64,000 bases of DNA from Nectonema munidae (GCA_030549495.1 JAUIRK010000818.1:1-64000), one strand, 5' to 3'; counted from the first letter of the stretch, positions 1-33,986 are shown. Numbers and translations are program-made. Notes: generated by a model from the sequence alone, not told the origin.

Positions 1-1127
1 ATTGTCCAGTTTACGTATCTGTCAATCAAATTTTTTTTGAATGTTTTGATTGGCTTTTCAAATTTCAATCAAATTTATTATAATTTGCAATTTTCAAACT
101 TCTAGTGCCTTTTAACTTCTAACAGATATAATATAAGATTGATCGATGAATTTTTGTCAAAATTTTTTTAACGAAAGTTAACTACTTATTATTTGCGCTT
201 TCTAATTATAGTAATGGCGCTTCTAGTTATATTAACTATATTTTTTTATTTTGAACTAATTATGGTAGCGCTATTAGTTTAATTATAACTCAATGAATGG
301 TACAATTCATTTTATTAGTATGCAGCTATAATTCAGGTACAATAAAACTGGGATATTTAAATGATTACGATACTGTTTATGACAAATTTTTGTAATTCTC
401 GAGAATAAAAAAATTTCTTAGATTGTTGCTTATTGCATATTTTTTACTGAACGTTATAGAGCAAAATTTACTTTTATATTATATTCTAATTTTTTCAATA
501 TTCACTAGTTTCATTCTTTAATATGATCAACTTAAAATTAATTCAAAGAGTATAAGTAAACACAAAAAGATACAAAATGCATCACCAACTAAATACGATT
601 GAAAAATTGTTTCAAAAACAAAATAAGAGATAATTTTATTGTTAGATTTTTTTTTATCAATTTTCATGTAGTAATAAAATAAATAAAATGAAATGAGTAA
701 AATATAGCCCTTAAAAGGGCTTTGGTTTGAATATGAGAAAAGAATCAAATTCTTTTAAATGATTTCAGATTGCCATCTCTTTAACTTTAAGCAAAATCTA
801 CTTCTAAGTATTCCTAGAAATAAATAAAAATATTTATATATTTTTGAAATATCAGACATAAGGTTCAAGATTATCAATGAATTTTGGAAAGTTTATTTGG
901 AAAAAATTTGATAAGTTTATTCTTTAAATTTCATACTTTCCAAAATTCATTGATAATATTGAACCTTATGTCTGATATTTCAAAAATATTTTTATTTATT
1001 TCTAGGAATACTTAGAAGTAGATTTTGCTTAAAGTTAAAGAGATGGCAATCTGAAATCATTTGAAAGAATTTGATTCTTTTTTCATATTCAAACCAAAGC
1101 CCTTTTAACCCTCATCCGTACAAGCTG

Positions 1128-1394
1128 CTACAATTTGTAGTTAATAAAATTTCAATCTACACGTGTTAGCTACATATAAATATTTTGAAGCGAATAATCC
1201 TTGACGATGTGTATTTGTGTATAGTGAGCATGCACACAATGTTTTATTCCGTGATCTATTATCTATTTGGTAAATTTTCTGTTTTTGTCTTTATAGTACA
1301 ACGTACTACAATTTTTAGTATAGGCGAATTACTGTCGAAACGTATTTATGTATAGTGAATATGCACACAGTGTTTTATTCATAAATTTATTGTC
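1128..1394 (+). repeat. Imperfect duplicated block in piggyBac 5' subterminal region
   Basis: A block with the order CTACAATTTGTAG, GCGAATAAT, GTGTAT, ATAGTGAGCATGCACACA, GTTTTATTC (about 1128-1250) recurs in the same order at about 1308-1394 with a few changes. It lies between the left terminal repeat and the transposase start. It may be a duplicated promoter or transposase-binding region. Confidence 0.6.
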
Positions 1395-1564
1395 TGGCGC
1401 CAAAACAGGAAATTACCTCTTTAAAAGCAGTAAGCTTCCTTCTTAATCATTTTTGTAATACACAATTCATTCAATTTCCTTGCTTTTCAGACTGTTTTTT
1501 CTCGTTTTTCTTAATTTATTAGAGATACCATTTCACATATTTTGCTGTTTTTTCTTACTTTTCG

Positions 1565-3227
1565 ATGAAAAAATATCAAAGGCAATCGTTTCAATTGGCA
1601 CATGCTTTAATTTCTCTTTGTGATGAATCTGATGATGATGAAAGAAACAATTTGGAAAAAACTGATGAAAATGTTTGTGAAGAAGTTATTGAAGAATCGT
1701 TTGAATCTTTGGAAAATAATGAGGAAATAGAATCGAACGAAGGTGATATTGATATGTTTGAAGACAACATCTCTGATGATGATAGTCTGAGTGATGTAAT
1801 TGAAGACAATGAACCCTGTACTATCGCCTATAGCTTTTTCACGAACGAATTTGAAGATGAAGAGTTTATTTTTTGTAATGACGTCAAGTATTCAAAAAGA
1901 CCACCGCTGGTTAGATCTTTATCAAGAAATATTTTCAATCAAAAGCCAAGAACTTTATGTGATCCTAGAAGCAAAGCTGAATCTTTTTTCCTTTTTTACA
2001 ATGAAGACATGTTTCTTCATATTACAAGATACACTAATAGAAAAGTTTCTGATGAAGTTAGGAAGTATTTAGTCAAAAATAAAAGAAAAACTTATCCTAC
2101 TTTCATGAAACAATTTTCTTGTGAAGAAATAAAAGCTTGCTATGGTACTATAATTAGGGCAGCTTCTGATAGAGACAACATGACTTGTTTGCTTTCTTTA
2201 TGACAATGTTACAGAAAAATTTATTGGATTTCCTTGTACCTGAAAATGTTCTCACTGTTGATGAACAGCTTTATGGGTATAGAGGTAAAATACCCGGAAG
2301 AACTTTTATGCCTCAAAAACCCAGAAAATATGGAGTAAAAGTATTTTGGTGTTGTGAAGCCAAAAGTGGTTTTTCTCTTTCAGGATACATTTATTCCGGT
2401 AAAGAAATTGGCAAAGATAAAAACACAGAACGAGCTTCTACAACAGTTTTACGGTTAGTCAAACCATTTGAAAATAGTTGTAGAGATTTAGTAACTGACA
2501 GGTATTTCACGTCTCACTTCTTGGCTACAGAACTTTTAAAGAAAAACTTGACGATATTTGGAACAATTAATAAAAGAAGAAAAGAAATTCCTGCTTGCTT
2601 AAAATCAGTCAAAAACAAAGACGTCCATACAACCTTAGCTTTGTATGATCATGAAAACAAAATCTCCCTATGCTCATATGTTCCCAAAAAAATAAAAATG
2701 TATTGATGTTGTCCTCTTCCCATCTTGTCATTGAAATATCAGAGAGGTTAGATAAAAAATCTCGTATAATTTTGGATTACAACCAAGGTAAGTATGGAGT
2801 TGACTTGCTTGATTCTATAATTGAAGAGTTTTCTTGTCGAAGAAAAACCAACATATGGCCAGTTCTCTTAAACTATAACTTTATTGATGTATCATGGAGT
2901 AACGCATTTATTTTAATGAAGAAAAACGATTATTCCCAAAACCGAAGAACTTTTTTGAAAAACCTATCTTTTCAACTTGCGTTTGAATTCTCAAGTAAAA
3001 GACTTCAAAGCCAAAGTTTAAGGAAAATTATAAAAGAGGCTGGAATACTTGTCGGATATATAAAAACAACTTCCGCACCTTCTAAAAGAAAAGTAATAAA
3101 TTATTCCAGGCCTTGTAAATATTGTAAAAAGTCATGTCGGAGTGCTTGTGAAGTTTGTGACGCTGCAATTTGTCCCAGTCATAGAATCAAGAAAACTAAA
3201 GAGTTTTGTATTTTTTGTGAAAAATAG
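1565..3227 (+). pseudogene. piggyBac transposase, frameshifted and internally deleted
   Basis: Three overlapping frames (1565-2203, about 2185-2706, 2670-3227) together read as a piggyBac DDE_Tnp_1_7 transposase. The N-terminus is acidic (Asp/Glu-rich up to about codon 90). All three catalytic aspartates are visible: VDEQLYGYRG near 2260, TDRYFTS near 2498, and GVDLLDS near 2800. The C-terminus carries a Cys/His-rich zinc-binding domain (about 3110-3220; CKYCKK, CEVCDAA, CPSHR, CIFCEK). About 70-80 residues that normally separate the N-terminal part from VDEQ are missing at the first junction (near 2180-2205). The second break is a one-base slip in a run of seven A (2686-2692). It cannot yield an active enzyme as it stands. 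Motif preservation suggests fairly recent inactivation. Confidence 0.88.
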
Positions 3228-4075
3228 ACAATAAATTTATTATTTCATTGAATAAAACTTTGTACAACTTTATGTGATATATATATTTACAAAAATATAA
3301 AAAAAAATTATATTCATAAATGTCAACCTTTATAAGTTTGTGAATTTGCTATACTACAAAATGTAGCAGCTTGTACAGAACTGTGTCCAGTTTATAGTGT
3401 ACGGATGAGGGGGGCTATATTTTACTCATTTCATTTTATTGATTTTATTACTACATGAAAATTGATAAAAAAAAATCTAACAATAAAATTATCTCTTATT
3501 TTGTTTTTGAAACAATTTTTCAATCGTATTTAGTTGGTGATGCATTTTGTATCTTTTTGTGTTTACTTATACTCTTTGAATTAATTTCAAGTTGATCATA
3601 TTAAAGAATGAAACTAGTGAATGTTGAAAAAATTAGAATATAAAATAAAAGTAAATTTTGCTCTATAACGTTCAGTAAAAAATATGCAATAAGCAACACT
3701 ATAAGAAATTTTTTTATTCTCATATCCCAGTTTCATTGTACCTGAATTTTAGCTGCATACTAATAAAATGAATTGTACCATTCATTGAGTTATAATTAAA
3801 CTAATAGCGCTACCATAATTAGTTCAAAATAAAAAAATATAGTTAATATAACTAGAAGCGCCATTACTATAATTAGAAAGCGCAAATAATAAGTAGTTAA
3901 CTTTCGTTAAAAAATTTTTGGCAAAAATTCATCGATCAATCTTATATTATATGTTAGAAGTTAAAAGGCACTAGAAGTTTGAAAATTGCAAATTATAATA
4001 AATTTGATTGAAATTTGAAAAGCCAATCAAAACATTCAAAAAAAATTTGATTGACAGATACGTAAACTGGACAAT

Positions 4076-5217
4076 TACCAATAGTGTTTTGTAGAATTGA
4101 AAATTTTGATTAGATTGAATTATACAAAATAGTAAAAATCAAACAAGTGTTAAATAGGAAGATAAAAAACTAAACGAGTAAATATTTTGAACAACTTGGG
4201 AATTATTTAATAAAATAGAAAATATATTACACGATAGATTCCAAGTATTGCATGGAAAAACCACACAAAAATGAATCGTGAATAGGAAACATCTTGAAAA
4301 AAATACGAGACATTTTTTTTGAGAAAATATATATTTTGACGTTCCAAACCTAAAATACATAACTTATACAATACATTTAGATACAAAAGTTACACATTAA
4401 AGTTACTTTTCTCAAAATATATCTGATATCTAGGAATTTTAAAAAGATTCATTTTACTTAAATATCTTTGGGACGAGAATTTGACTAAATTAACAAGCAC
4501 TCTTTGAGTCCATTTGGACCCTAAAATAAATTAAATTGGTAGTAAATCTTAAATTTTAACGTTAAATATTTAGTGGATATTAGACTTTATTTCTTTCTTA
4601 TTTCAGAATGTTTTGAAGATTAATAAGTTTTTAACAGATGTTAAAAAAAAGACATATTACCAATATGGATCGATTTGGACCTAGGATATTTTATTGATAA
4701 AACTTAAATTTATATTATAAAAGGGTGTTAAAATCTTCAAAATATAAAATAATAATTTGAGAATTTTAGCGTTCAAAAAAATTATTACTTTATTAGCAAT
4801 CAATTCTTCATAAAAAAAATGAAAACCTCATAATCACATTTTACAAGAAGATGAAATATTGATTGGGAAAAATTTATAGGGTTTCTCTAGAGAAAGTCAT
4901 AGATTACAAATTAAAGCTACTTTATTTTATCTAACTAATGCTCCCTTTATTATTTATGGTTAGGTCTATACCCTGATTAATATTAAAAAAATGTTTAAAA
5001 CCTTTAGATTTGCTCATAATAAGTTAAACAATACCTGTTTTTCCAATAATAGAAAAGAGTTGATTAAAAGCAGCCGCCATTTTATAAAAATATCAAATAA
5101 AAAAAGAATATTTTTATATTTAAAAAATTTTAAAACAATAGATTATTACTCTACTTAAAGTTATGCAAGAATTTGGCACAAAACTGATTATTCTATAATA
5201 CTATCTAATAATAAGCT
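4076..5217. other. Unassigned AT-rich sequence
   Basis: No reading frame with family resemblance, no exon-like frame with good splice sites and no clear repeat were seen. The only frame of note, 4139-4360 on the minus strand, is low-complexity (Phe/Ser-rich) and probably spurious. Confidence 0.5.
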
Positions 5218-5345
5218 AAAGTAAAGGTAACGGTTCCTCTGTATGTTTTCAACAAGAACCGGCTTTTCCACAATTTATGTGGAACTATGACTAAATTCAT
5301 TCGAACTCAAAGCTTTGTAAACCTTGTATCTAACCCATCTTAATA
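5218..5345 (-). repeat. Degenerate tRNA-derived SINE (weak)
   Basis: GTAAAGGTAACGGT at 5221 followed by GTTTTCAACAAGAA resembles the inverse of the 3' part of the window's main SINE family (compare 51588-51740). The CGAACTCAA segment near 5310 could be a decayed inverted B box. Support is low. Confidence 0.3.
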
Positions 5346-6780
5346 TCTCCTTCATAAGTAATAAATTAGCCAAAAATAGATCAAAATAAAGTTAATTAAA
5401 ATGAAATTAATGAAATTTCTGACAAATAAATAGTGATTAAATATTCCAAAATCCTAGGCTAAATTTTTTATAGTTAATTTTCAAATGAACATTTTCTCTA
5501 AGCCTATAACTTTTAGGTTAACTATGAAAATCATAATTTTGTAGAACAATCGTTCCAAATCCCAATATCCCTTACACTAAAATAATTATTTTGCGGATCT
5601 TTCCCGATGATATTTATTAATAATATTAAAATTATATAAAGGCAAAATGTTTACTAAAGCTCATAGTTAAAGTGTCTTTTCATTTTTAATATTATGCACT
5701 AAAGGAAAAGAAGGAAACAAAAAAAACATCTAATTTTAATGAGATAGTTGAAGTTGCTTTGTTGAAAAGATGGAATGAATGTGTGGTTCAATGGTATATC
5801 GTTTAGTGAAGATTAGCATCCATGTTTCTGTATTTGGATTTGATATAAAGAAGTTGTAAGTAAAACTTGATTAGTCAAATAAGTTATGGAGAACGGCATC
5901 AAATGTTTGATCGCTCTGGATGTCAGTTTATGGTATTCATTTCTGTTGTGTAATCAGAAGTTCAGCAAATGAGACAGATTGAAATGCAGCTGTACTGATT
6001 ACTTGATAGACGACGAAGCTTTTTTATTTTACTGGATTCAAAACTTCTACTTCAATTACATTTATTTGAAATACATTTTTTCCATTTATTTTTGCTTTCA
6101 GGCAAAAACAGCCTTTTAACTTACTCAAAATTTCACATTTAATTGAGTTATAATTTATATTTACACCTACTTAAGAAATTTCAGTCTAACTTGACGTAAA
6201 AATACTTGCACTAAACAAGTACTCTATCTTAACAAGTATATATATAAGTTCATGCGCATTTTACGCTTTTATTTTAACTTTTTAATTATTCAAAAAAAAT
6301 TTATTTTTGAATCGAATTTTAAAATGTCAATTGACTGCCTAGATAACCTATCAGGTTTGAATATTTAAGCGTACTTTAATTTCTTTAAAAATATGTTTTC
6401 TTTATCAAAAGTAGTATTTTTTAGTCAAATTATATCTAAATAACTAATTCTAAGTACCTCAATTTTTTTTGACTCTGTATGGTATTATTGTGACCTGAAT
6501 TATCTAATATATTAACATTAATATAGGGTCATTTAATTAAATTTATGCAGCTTATTAAAATTTTATTTGTGCTTTATAATTTTAAGAAAATGTAATTTTT
6601 TTAATCTAATATTAACATGTAAGTATAAATCTTCTCGTCTATTTTTATATCCTAGTCTTTTTACAACTACAGGTAGACGATTGATGCTCTTATAGCCACT
6701 TGCATTTCTTCCCTTAGTTACACGAGGATCTCTATATGATCACATTATTTTAATCTAATTTTTTTTAATATTTTTAGTGC
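5346..6780. other. Unassigned AT-rich sequence
   Basis: No exon, RNA gene or recognisable repeat could be supported. A PHD, zf-UBP or other Cys-rich frame was looked for as upstream USP coding sequence and not seen. Confidence 0.45.
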
Positions 6781-6784
6781 AATT

Positions 6785-7040
6785 AAAACCAGGGGCCCTA
6801 TGGAAAATGGATTGCGCGGGGCCCAGTGTGGGTAGGAAAAAAGATTAAAAGTTAGAAATAAGATTTTGAAAAAAAGAAAAGGAATTTGTTTTATTACTTT
6901 TTCATTAACACAAAATGACGATCAAAGTAACTTTACTTTGCGAACCTTACATTTAGCGAAATCATACAATATATCATCAATGAGAAGCGCTGGGCCCACT
7001 GCGGCCTCATAGGTTGAAGTGGCCTAAGGCCGGCTCTTAT
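6785..7040. repeat. GC-rich repeat fragment, possibly a MITE
   Basis: AGGGGCCCTATGG at about 6791 and GCGCGGGGCCCAGTG at about 6815 are partly mirrored by GCGCTGGGCCCACTG near 6987 and GGCCTAAGGCCGGC near 7021, leaving an AT-rich centre. The abrupt GC jump inside AT-rich DNA and the inverted GGGCCC motifs suggest a decayed DNA transposon. No target duplication was identified. Confidence 0.4.
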
Positions 7041-28897
<21,857 letters not shown>

Positions 28898-28949
28898 GCT
28901 TAATTTTCAAAAATATTTCTCTAATAATTTGTTATTTTTTTATCCTTTA

Positions 28950-28955
28950 AATAAA
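28950..28955 (+). promoter_or_regulatory. Polyadenylation signal of the USP gene
   Basis: AATAAA 53 bases after the stop; a second AATAAA at 29030-29035 is an alternative. Confidence 0.6.
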
Positions 28956-30000
28956 AGTCTAAATTATATTGAAAGAATCGTTTATATATAGCCTTTCAGT
29001 GTATGTGATAAAGTTGAACCAGATTTCAGAATAAAAGCATAATTTTTCTACTCTAAAAATCAACTTAGATTTAATAACTTTTAAATAAACCTGCTGAATT
29101 CTTAATTATAATATATCAGTTTATTACAAAATATAATGGCCTTTATGAAATTTCATCATAGTGGACTTTTGAGAATATATACTGATGCTCTAAGAGTTTA
29201 AAGATAATTGAATGGTAATAATTAAGGAATATAGTTTCCGCAGAATTTTATGTGTTGATGCAAACTATATATCTTAGTCACAATATTCGACAGCTTCAAG
29301 AGAAACTTTGTATAAGAAATAGCAATAGAAATTCTCAAATTTCAGTAGATATTTTTCATAGGGCTTAAAAAATACTTTGATAAACTAATACATGGAATTT
29401 TTTTGTTATTAACACCTATGAATACTTTTGGAAATTTAGCTTTATATGTATATGTATTTATATATTGTCTGATAAAATAAATGTGCACCATAATTGATAG
29501 TTACAATGTACTCAAATATTTTATAATTTACAGATCATTAGAAATCTATATTTTAGATGATTTATTTTTAGTTAAAATTAAGTGATAAAGTTGATAACTC
29601 TAAAATTTAAATATATGGAGAATAGAATAATTATTTGAAATTTATTTAAACTTGATGAGGTAACGTTTAATGCTCTCTAATACTTCGTTATAATACCACT
29701 ATGACATAGAGATCATTAAAAAGTTATTTTTTTCCATCTCTTTTAACACACGGACATTTCCCGTTTTTATTTGATAAAATAAAACACAGAAAAAACTTTA
29801 TTACGAAAACATCCAAATAAATACATTTCAAAATCTAGCTTTATTGTAATAATGTGGTATTCTAAAATTTTCAAAAACAATGATTTTTAAACCATCTTCC
29901 TACTATTATTATATCAAATGATAGAGGGACAAAACTATTTTAAAAAGTATTAAATTAAATACATAAGAGGTTGTCTCACGTCGTCATCCTTTTGGGGCTT
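28956..30000. other. Spacer after the USP gene, unassigned
   Basis: AT-rich with a possible 3' UTR at its start. The 5' end and promoter of the KDM7 gene should lie between here and 37270, but no promoter or first exon could be identified. Confidence 0.4.
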
Positions 30001-31175
30001 CGGAAGAAACTGACTAAAAATTATGCGATATATAATATGAAAATTACTTGAAGGTTTTGTGAATGATATAGGACAAAGTGAGGGGTTGAGGCGTAACCAA
30101 TACATTTAGCATCTGCTCCACAACTGAGTAAAGCTGTTTATAGTTGCTTTGTGAAATAGACTAGCTTTGCCATACTTTTCAAAGTCCAATCATTTGTCCA
30201 TAGGCAATAAACTATAAGTATTATGAGAACAGATTTATTCCCACATTCCCTTAAGCAGAGGTTAGTTTCAACTTTTTCAAAAATGTCACGGTATTGCCAA
30301 CATAAAAATTTGTAGAGGTTTCAAATTTACAGACTATACTTTTCTACTAATCTTATACCAACACTCCAAATCTACATTGCAGAGAAAAACTTGTGGGCGG
30401 ATTAGATTTACACTGCTAACGAAACTATTTTTTTTATCGTATACTCAATGTTTCAACACATGCTATCAAGAGTGAAAAATGTTTATCTGCACTGTGCCAT
30501 TGTTTTGTAACCAATGTGGAGCATAAACTAAAGCATTTTAATTTTGGTATGTTTTACAAACCTAGATGTTTTCATTATGTTAATTTGAATTGAATGCAAA
30601 TACTACCAGTCACCTAAAGGTGCTTGAATGATTCCAGGTATTTTTAAAGAATGGTTTACAGTTTTTCCCATCAACCAAAACTTACCTTCCTTCTAAAAAT
30701 CATCCTAAAACTGTCCTGTTTTTAGATAAAGGTCAAACTCATCTATCGTTTCTTATTAACTACTGCTGTTAGTAACATCACTGCACTCTTTTTGACTAAA
30801 ATCATTACCAGTTGAATTCAGCCTTGTGGCCAATGAATAATTTCAGCTCTTAAAAAAGAATATCTGAAGCATCTTGTACTTGAGTTACATGATTCTGAGC
30901 TGCAAGTTCTATCTTTTCATAAACAAGTTACGATGAAAAGCATGTTTTATATGGCTTCATGATCATTGCATAATGTTTCAAAGAGCACTAATAATAATTG
31001 TTGGAATAAAGCTTTGTGACCTATTTTTAGTCAATAAACATATTTTGTTAATTCTAACAAAATTTTAGATTTGACACGAAAAAAATAGAGCAAATACTAT
31101 CTAAACTTGATGCTAATGTCACTTCTCAAGTTACTCTTATGTCTACAATTGAGCTCAGAATCGTAAACAGGTAAT
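30000..31175 (+). pseudogene. Tigger/pogo-type (Tc1/mariner) transposase relic
   Basis: Scattered forward frames read as the DDE half of a pogo/Tigger transposase. Near 30645 is FLKNGLQFF followed by KTYLPSKNHPKTVLF, then a degenerate LDKGQTH where the family has LDNAPTH. Near 30815 is an IQPCGQ stretch matching the family's IQPMDQG block, then LKKEYLKHLVLEL. Near 30950-31020 a YMAS...VSKST..NCWNKAL stretch closes the domain. Stops and shifts are frequent. The tail (31070-31170, KKIEQILSKLDANVTSQ) has exon-like borders but is best explained as transposase C-terminus. Confidence 0.72.
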
Positions 31176-31635
31176 GATACCTGGGAGAATGCTATATGGA
31201 TTGCGTGACTGACAATCATAGCTAGTTTTGGAGGGGCGTGTAATATGGATTAACGCATACTTTTTTATTGCTTTTTTAAAAAAACTAAAAAAGATTTATC
31301 AATTGAAAATAATAAGGTTATAAAATATGTATTAGAATATTTGAGAAAATTTTCAAAGAAAAAATATTTTAAAAAAAACTTAAACATTTAAGTTGATAAA
31401 TATTATTTTTGTTGTATTTTGTTTCATTTATTTTAAATTATATGTAATTTTTTAAACCTGCTATTCCAGAAATTAAAGATTCAACCGATTATTTTCCATA
31501 ATATGTTTGAAAAACGTTGTTATGGTTTAACACTCAAGAGATTGGTTCTATTAAATTGTTATTTACTCAAAAATATAAATTTCACAAAAAAATGTGAAAC
31601 AAATAAGCAAAACGAAAGCATATTTCTTATTTACT

Positions 31636-31656
31636 GGTAGGTAGGTAAGTAGGTTT
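31636..31656 (-). repeat. Short (CCTA)n tract, possible LINE 3' tail
   Basis: GGTAGGTAGGTAAGTAGG on the + strand reads as CCTACTTACCTACC on the minus strand, just downstream of the antisense LINE that follows. Some LINE clades end in such microsatellites. Confidence 0.4.
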
Positions 31657-31849
31657 GGAGATTTCTAAGCACTTTCCAGCTGGACCTGATAACCTTGCAA
31701 GTCTGCTGGAATTTAGTATTCAAAGTGTGAGTTTAGTCTTTGTGGGTTTTTCTGAAATAGAAAAGGAAAATTTAGAAGATTTTCATAGTTTTAAACACTA
31801 GACTGTTTTGTAGAATGTATGGGTTATTGATGATAATGGCTTATTGTGA

Positions 31850-33460
31850 TTAGATATTTGGAGGAGGATTGAGTGTTTGGTTTGTAGAGGGTATTGGTTC
31901 GATTGAGGTTATGAGAAGAGAGAGATGTTTGATGAATAATGTGTAAGATCATGTAGAGAGGATGGAATATCCTTAAAAAAGTGGGGGCTTTTTTCAAGGA
32001 GTTGGTGTCGGTGAGAATGAAATATTCGACAATAAAGAAGAATATGTATAGGTGTTTCAATGTGCGGGCAGCTAAAATGACAGAAAGGGTTTGAGTGAAT
32101 TTGAATTTGAAGAAGTATGCATAACAAGGGCAATGGGATGAGAGCCAGAGAATAATGTTCCGAGGGAGTGAGTGAAAGTGTTTGTTTAAAATGAGTTATG
32201 ATAAGGGCATAGATGTCGGAAGTGATGTAATGGTTGAGTCAATAGATTGTTGCCACTGTAGTAGTGTAGAGTTAGTTATTGTGTTTGTAAATGTGGAGAT
32301 GGGTAGAGAAAATAGGTGTAGGATCTGTGAATCGGAGATTCTTGATTTTGCAACGTAATCGAGAAGGTAGTTTTCGAAACAGCTCGAATGAGCTGGGCAC
32401 CAAACGATTTTTAATTCAAAGTGATTAGATAGGTGAATAACTTTGCTTGCTAAACTATAAGTTGAGTGTGAGACTTTGTTTTCAAGTTTTAGGTCATTTA
32501 TTAAATTTTGCGAGTCTGTAAAAAAAGTGATATATTTGAAGGAGGTAGAAAAAGAAGTTAAGTTATTAAGGAATATGTTGCAGGATAGTAATACTGCCTG
32601 AATTTCTGTTTCTTGTGCAGTGATTTCTGGATCTAGATTTGTGTGTTGGATAAGGAATGGGTGTTTTGTATTTTGTAGGAAAAATGCGCATGCATGTGAA
32701 GAGCGATGTTGTGATTTGGAACCCTCAGTGAAAATTGAAAGCGAGCTGATAGTATTTTTGTGCGTTGGTGAGCTATAGAGTTTAGGGCAAGATATCTATC
32801 GTGACAGATGTTAGTGGTGTAAGAAAGAGACGAAGAAGGGTGGATGAGCTCGATTGTGTGATTTAATGGTATCACTTGATAAGATGTTTTGTTAGGAGCA
32901 AACTGAATTAATAAGGAATTGTAGTACTGCAGTGTTTGGGATGTGTGTAGGTTGGTGAAAGGATGTGGTGGGGGTGTAGAGCAGAAAGTTATTAGGTTAT
33001 TTTTAAGGAGCGTTTTCTTTAGGTTGAGATGGAGGGGTAGCGTGTTAGTGAATAGAAAGGAGACACAGGCGATGAATTTTATTAAAATGAGTAAGGGATG
33101 ACTGATGTTTCAACTCTGAGCCCCATGAAAGAATTCCATATTTGAGGACAGAAAAAATGAGACTTTTATAACTGAACTTTGTGATTTTTGCAGAAAGTCC
33201 CCATTTGTAAGAAATTGCGTTTTTAATAGAGGAAAAAATTTTGACTAATTTTTGTGAAGTGCTTTTGAAATTAGTAGAGAATTTTAAGTTGGGTTGGAAA
33301 GTGAGCCCAATATATTTTACTTGGTTCTGTGGATCTAATTAGTTTGTTGTGTTATGTTGCAAGGGTAAAGGTTTAATTCTTTTGCGTGTGAAATGAATTA
33401 AGTAGCATTTATTAGGGTTAAAGGAAATTTTGCATTGTTGCGCTTTGAATTTAATAAAGT
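31850..33460 (-). pseudogene. LINE with RNase H domain and Cys/His tail (3' half, degenerate)
   Basis: Read on the minus strand from 33460: a reverse-transcriptase C-terminal part (VKYIGLTFQPNLKF, then FSYKSLIFSVLKYGILSWGS). An RNase H domain follows, with SIFTEGSKSQ, QETEIQAVLLSC, FFTDSQNLINDL and VWCPAHSS. Last comes a zinc-knuckle-like C-terminus (CHFSCPHIETPIHILLYC). RNase H after the RT points to the I/R1/LOA-type LINE group; I cannot place it further. Stops and shifts break it, and the endonuclease and most of the RT are absent. Confidence 0.8.
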
Positions 33461-33986
33461 TATTTAATAAATCAATTTATTTATCAAAAAAAAATTTTTT
33501 CTAAAAAATATATTTATTACTGTTTGTATGCATTTTGTATACATATGATTAAAACATCTAGTTTCTTTTTTATAGCTAACAGGTGTATTCCCCATTTGTT
33601 TCTCGCTTCGATTATAAAGTGAATAGCAGGTGGGCTATAAGTGGAGGGGAAATTAGGAATATTCACTTAACTCTCAGTGCGAAGTTAAACTTACTAAAAG
33701 GTGTATACATAATTGAAGGTATATTGATCATTTAGCGCGTATGGATCATTAAAAGTGCATAGATAATTTAGTTAATATCGATCTTTTATCAAATATCCGG
33801 TTCCAATTAAATTTTGAATTGGTTTTTTTTATTCATAATGATATAAAAAGTTAATAGTGTACAATCGAAATCCTCTGTCCAATTAATTTTAAAAGGGATT
33901 TGTATCTATAGGGTTATGTATTCACAAATACTTTGTTCAATATCTCTACTTGAATTAAATTTAATGATCCCATGAAATTTCTATAA

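Larger units (their letters stand above)
1109..3411 (+). mobile_element. piggyBac DNA transposon, about 2.3 kb, near full length
   Basis: The ends are CCCTCATCCGTACA at 1109 and its inverse TGTACGGATGAGGG ending at 3411, the CCC/GGG termini expected for piggyBac. Subterminal inverted motifs match too (GTACAAGCTGCTACA at 1118; its counterpart around 3362-3376). A TTAA lies directly outside the left end (1105-1108), but no TTAA follows the right end. Between them lies a broken transposase. The element sits in the right arm of the flanking palindrome. Confidence 0.9.
1..4075. repeat. Long palindromic (foldback-type) element, interrupted by piggyBac
   Basis: Bases 1-710 are repeated in inverse orientation at 3412-4075, and 715-892 are repeated in inverse orientation at about 934-1104. 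With the piggyBac at 1109-3411 removed, these join into one hairpin with arms of about 840-890 bp and a loop of only about 41 bp (893-933). The arms look nearly identical apart from scattered substitutions and an extra block of about 45 bp in the left arm near 355-400. The outermost motif ATTGTCCAGTTTACG at 1 is mirrored at the 3' end, finishing at 4075. The left end may extend outside the window, so terminal target duplications cannot be judged. No protein is encoded by the arms; the reading frame at 527-748 is a by-product of the repeat. This could be a non-autonomous foldback DNA transposon or a segmental inverted duplication. Confidence 0.85.

Noticed and set aside
527-748. Minus-strand 73-codon frame
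   Set aside because: Lies in the palindrome arm, hydrophobic AT-rich artefact, duplicated in the other arm.
31070-31172. Exon-like segment (KKIEQILSKLDANVTSQ) between TTTTAG and GTAATG
   Set aside because: It directly follows a Tigger/pogo transposase relic and fits as its C-terminal tail; no link to either host gene.
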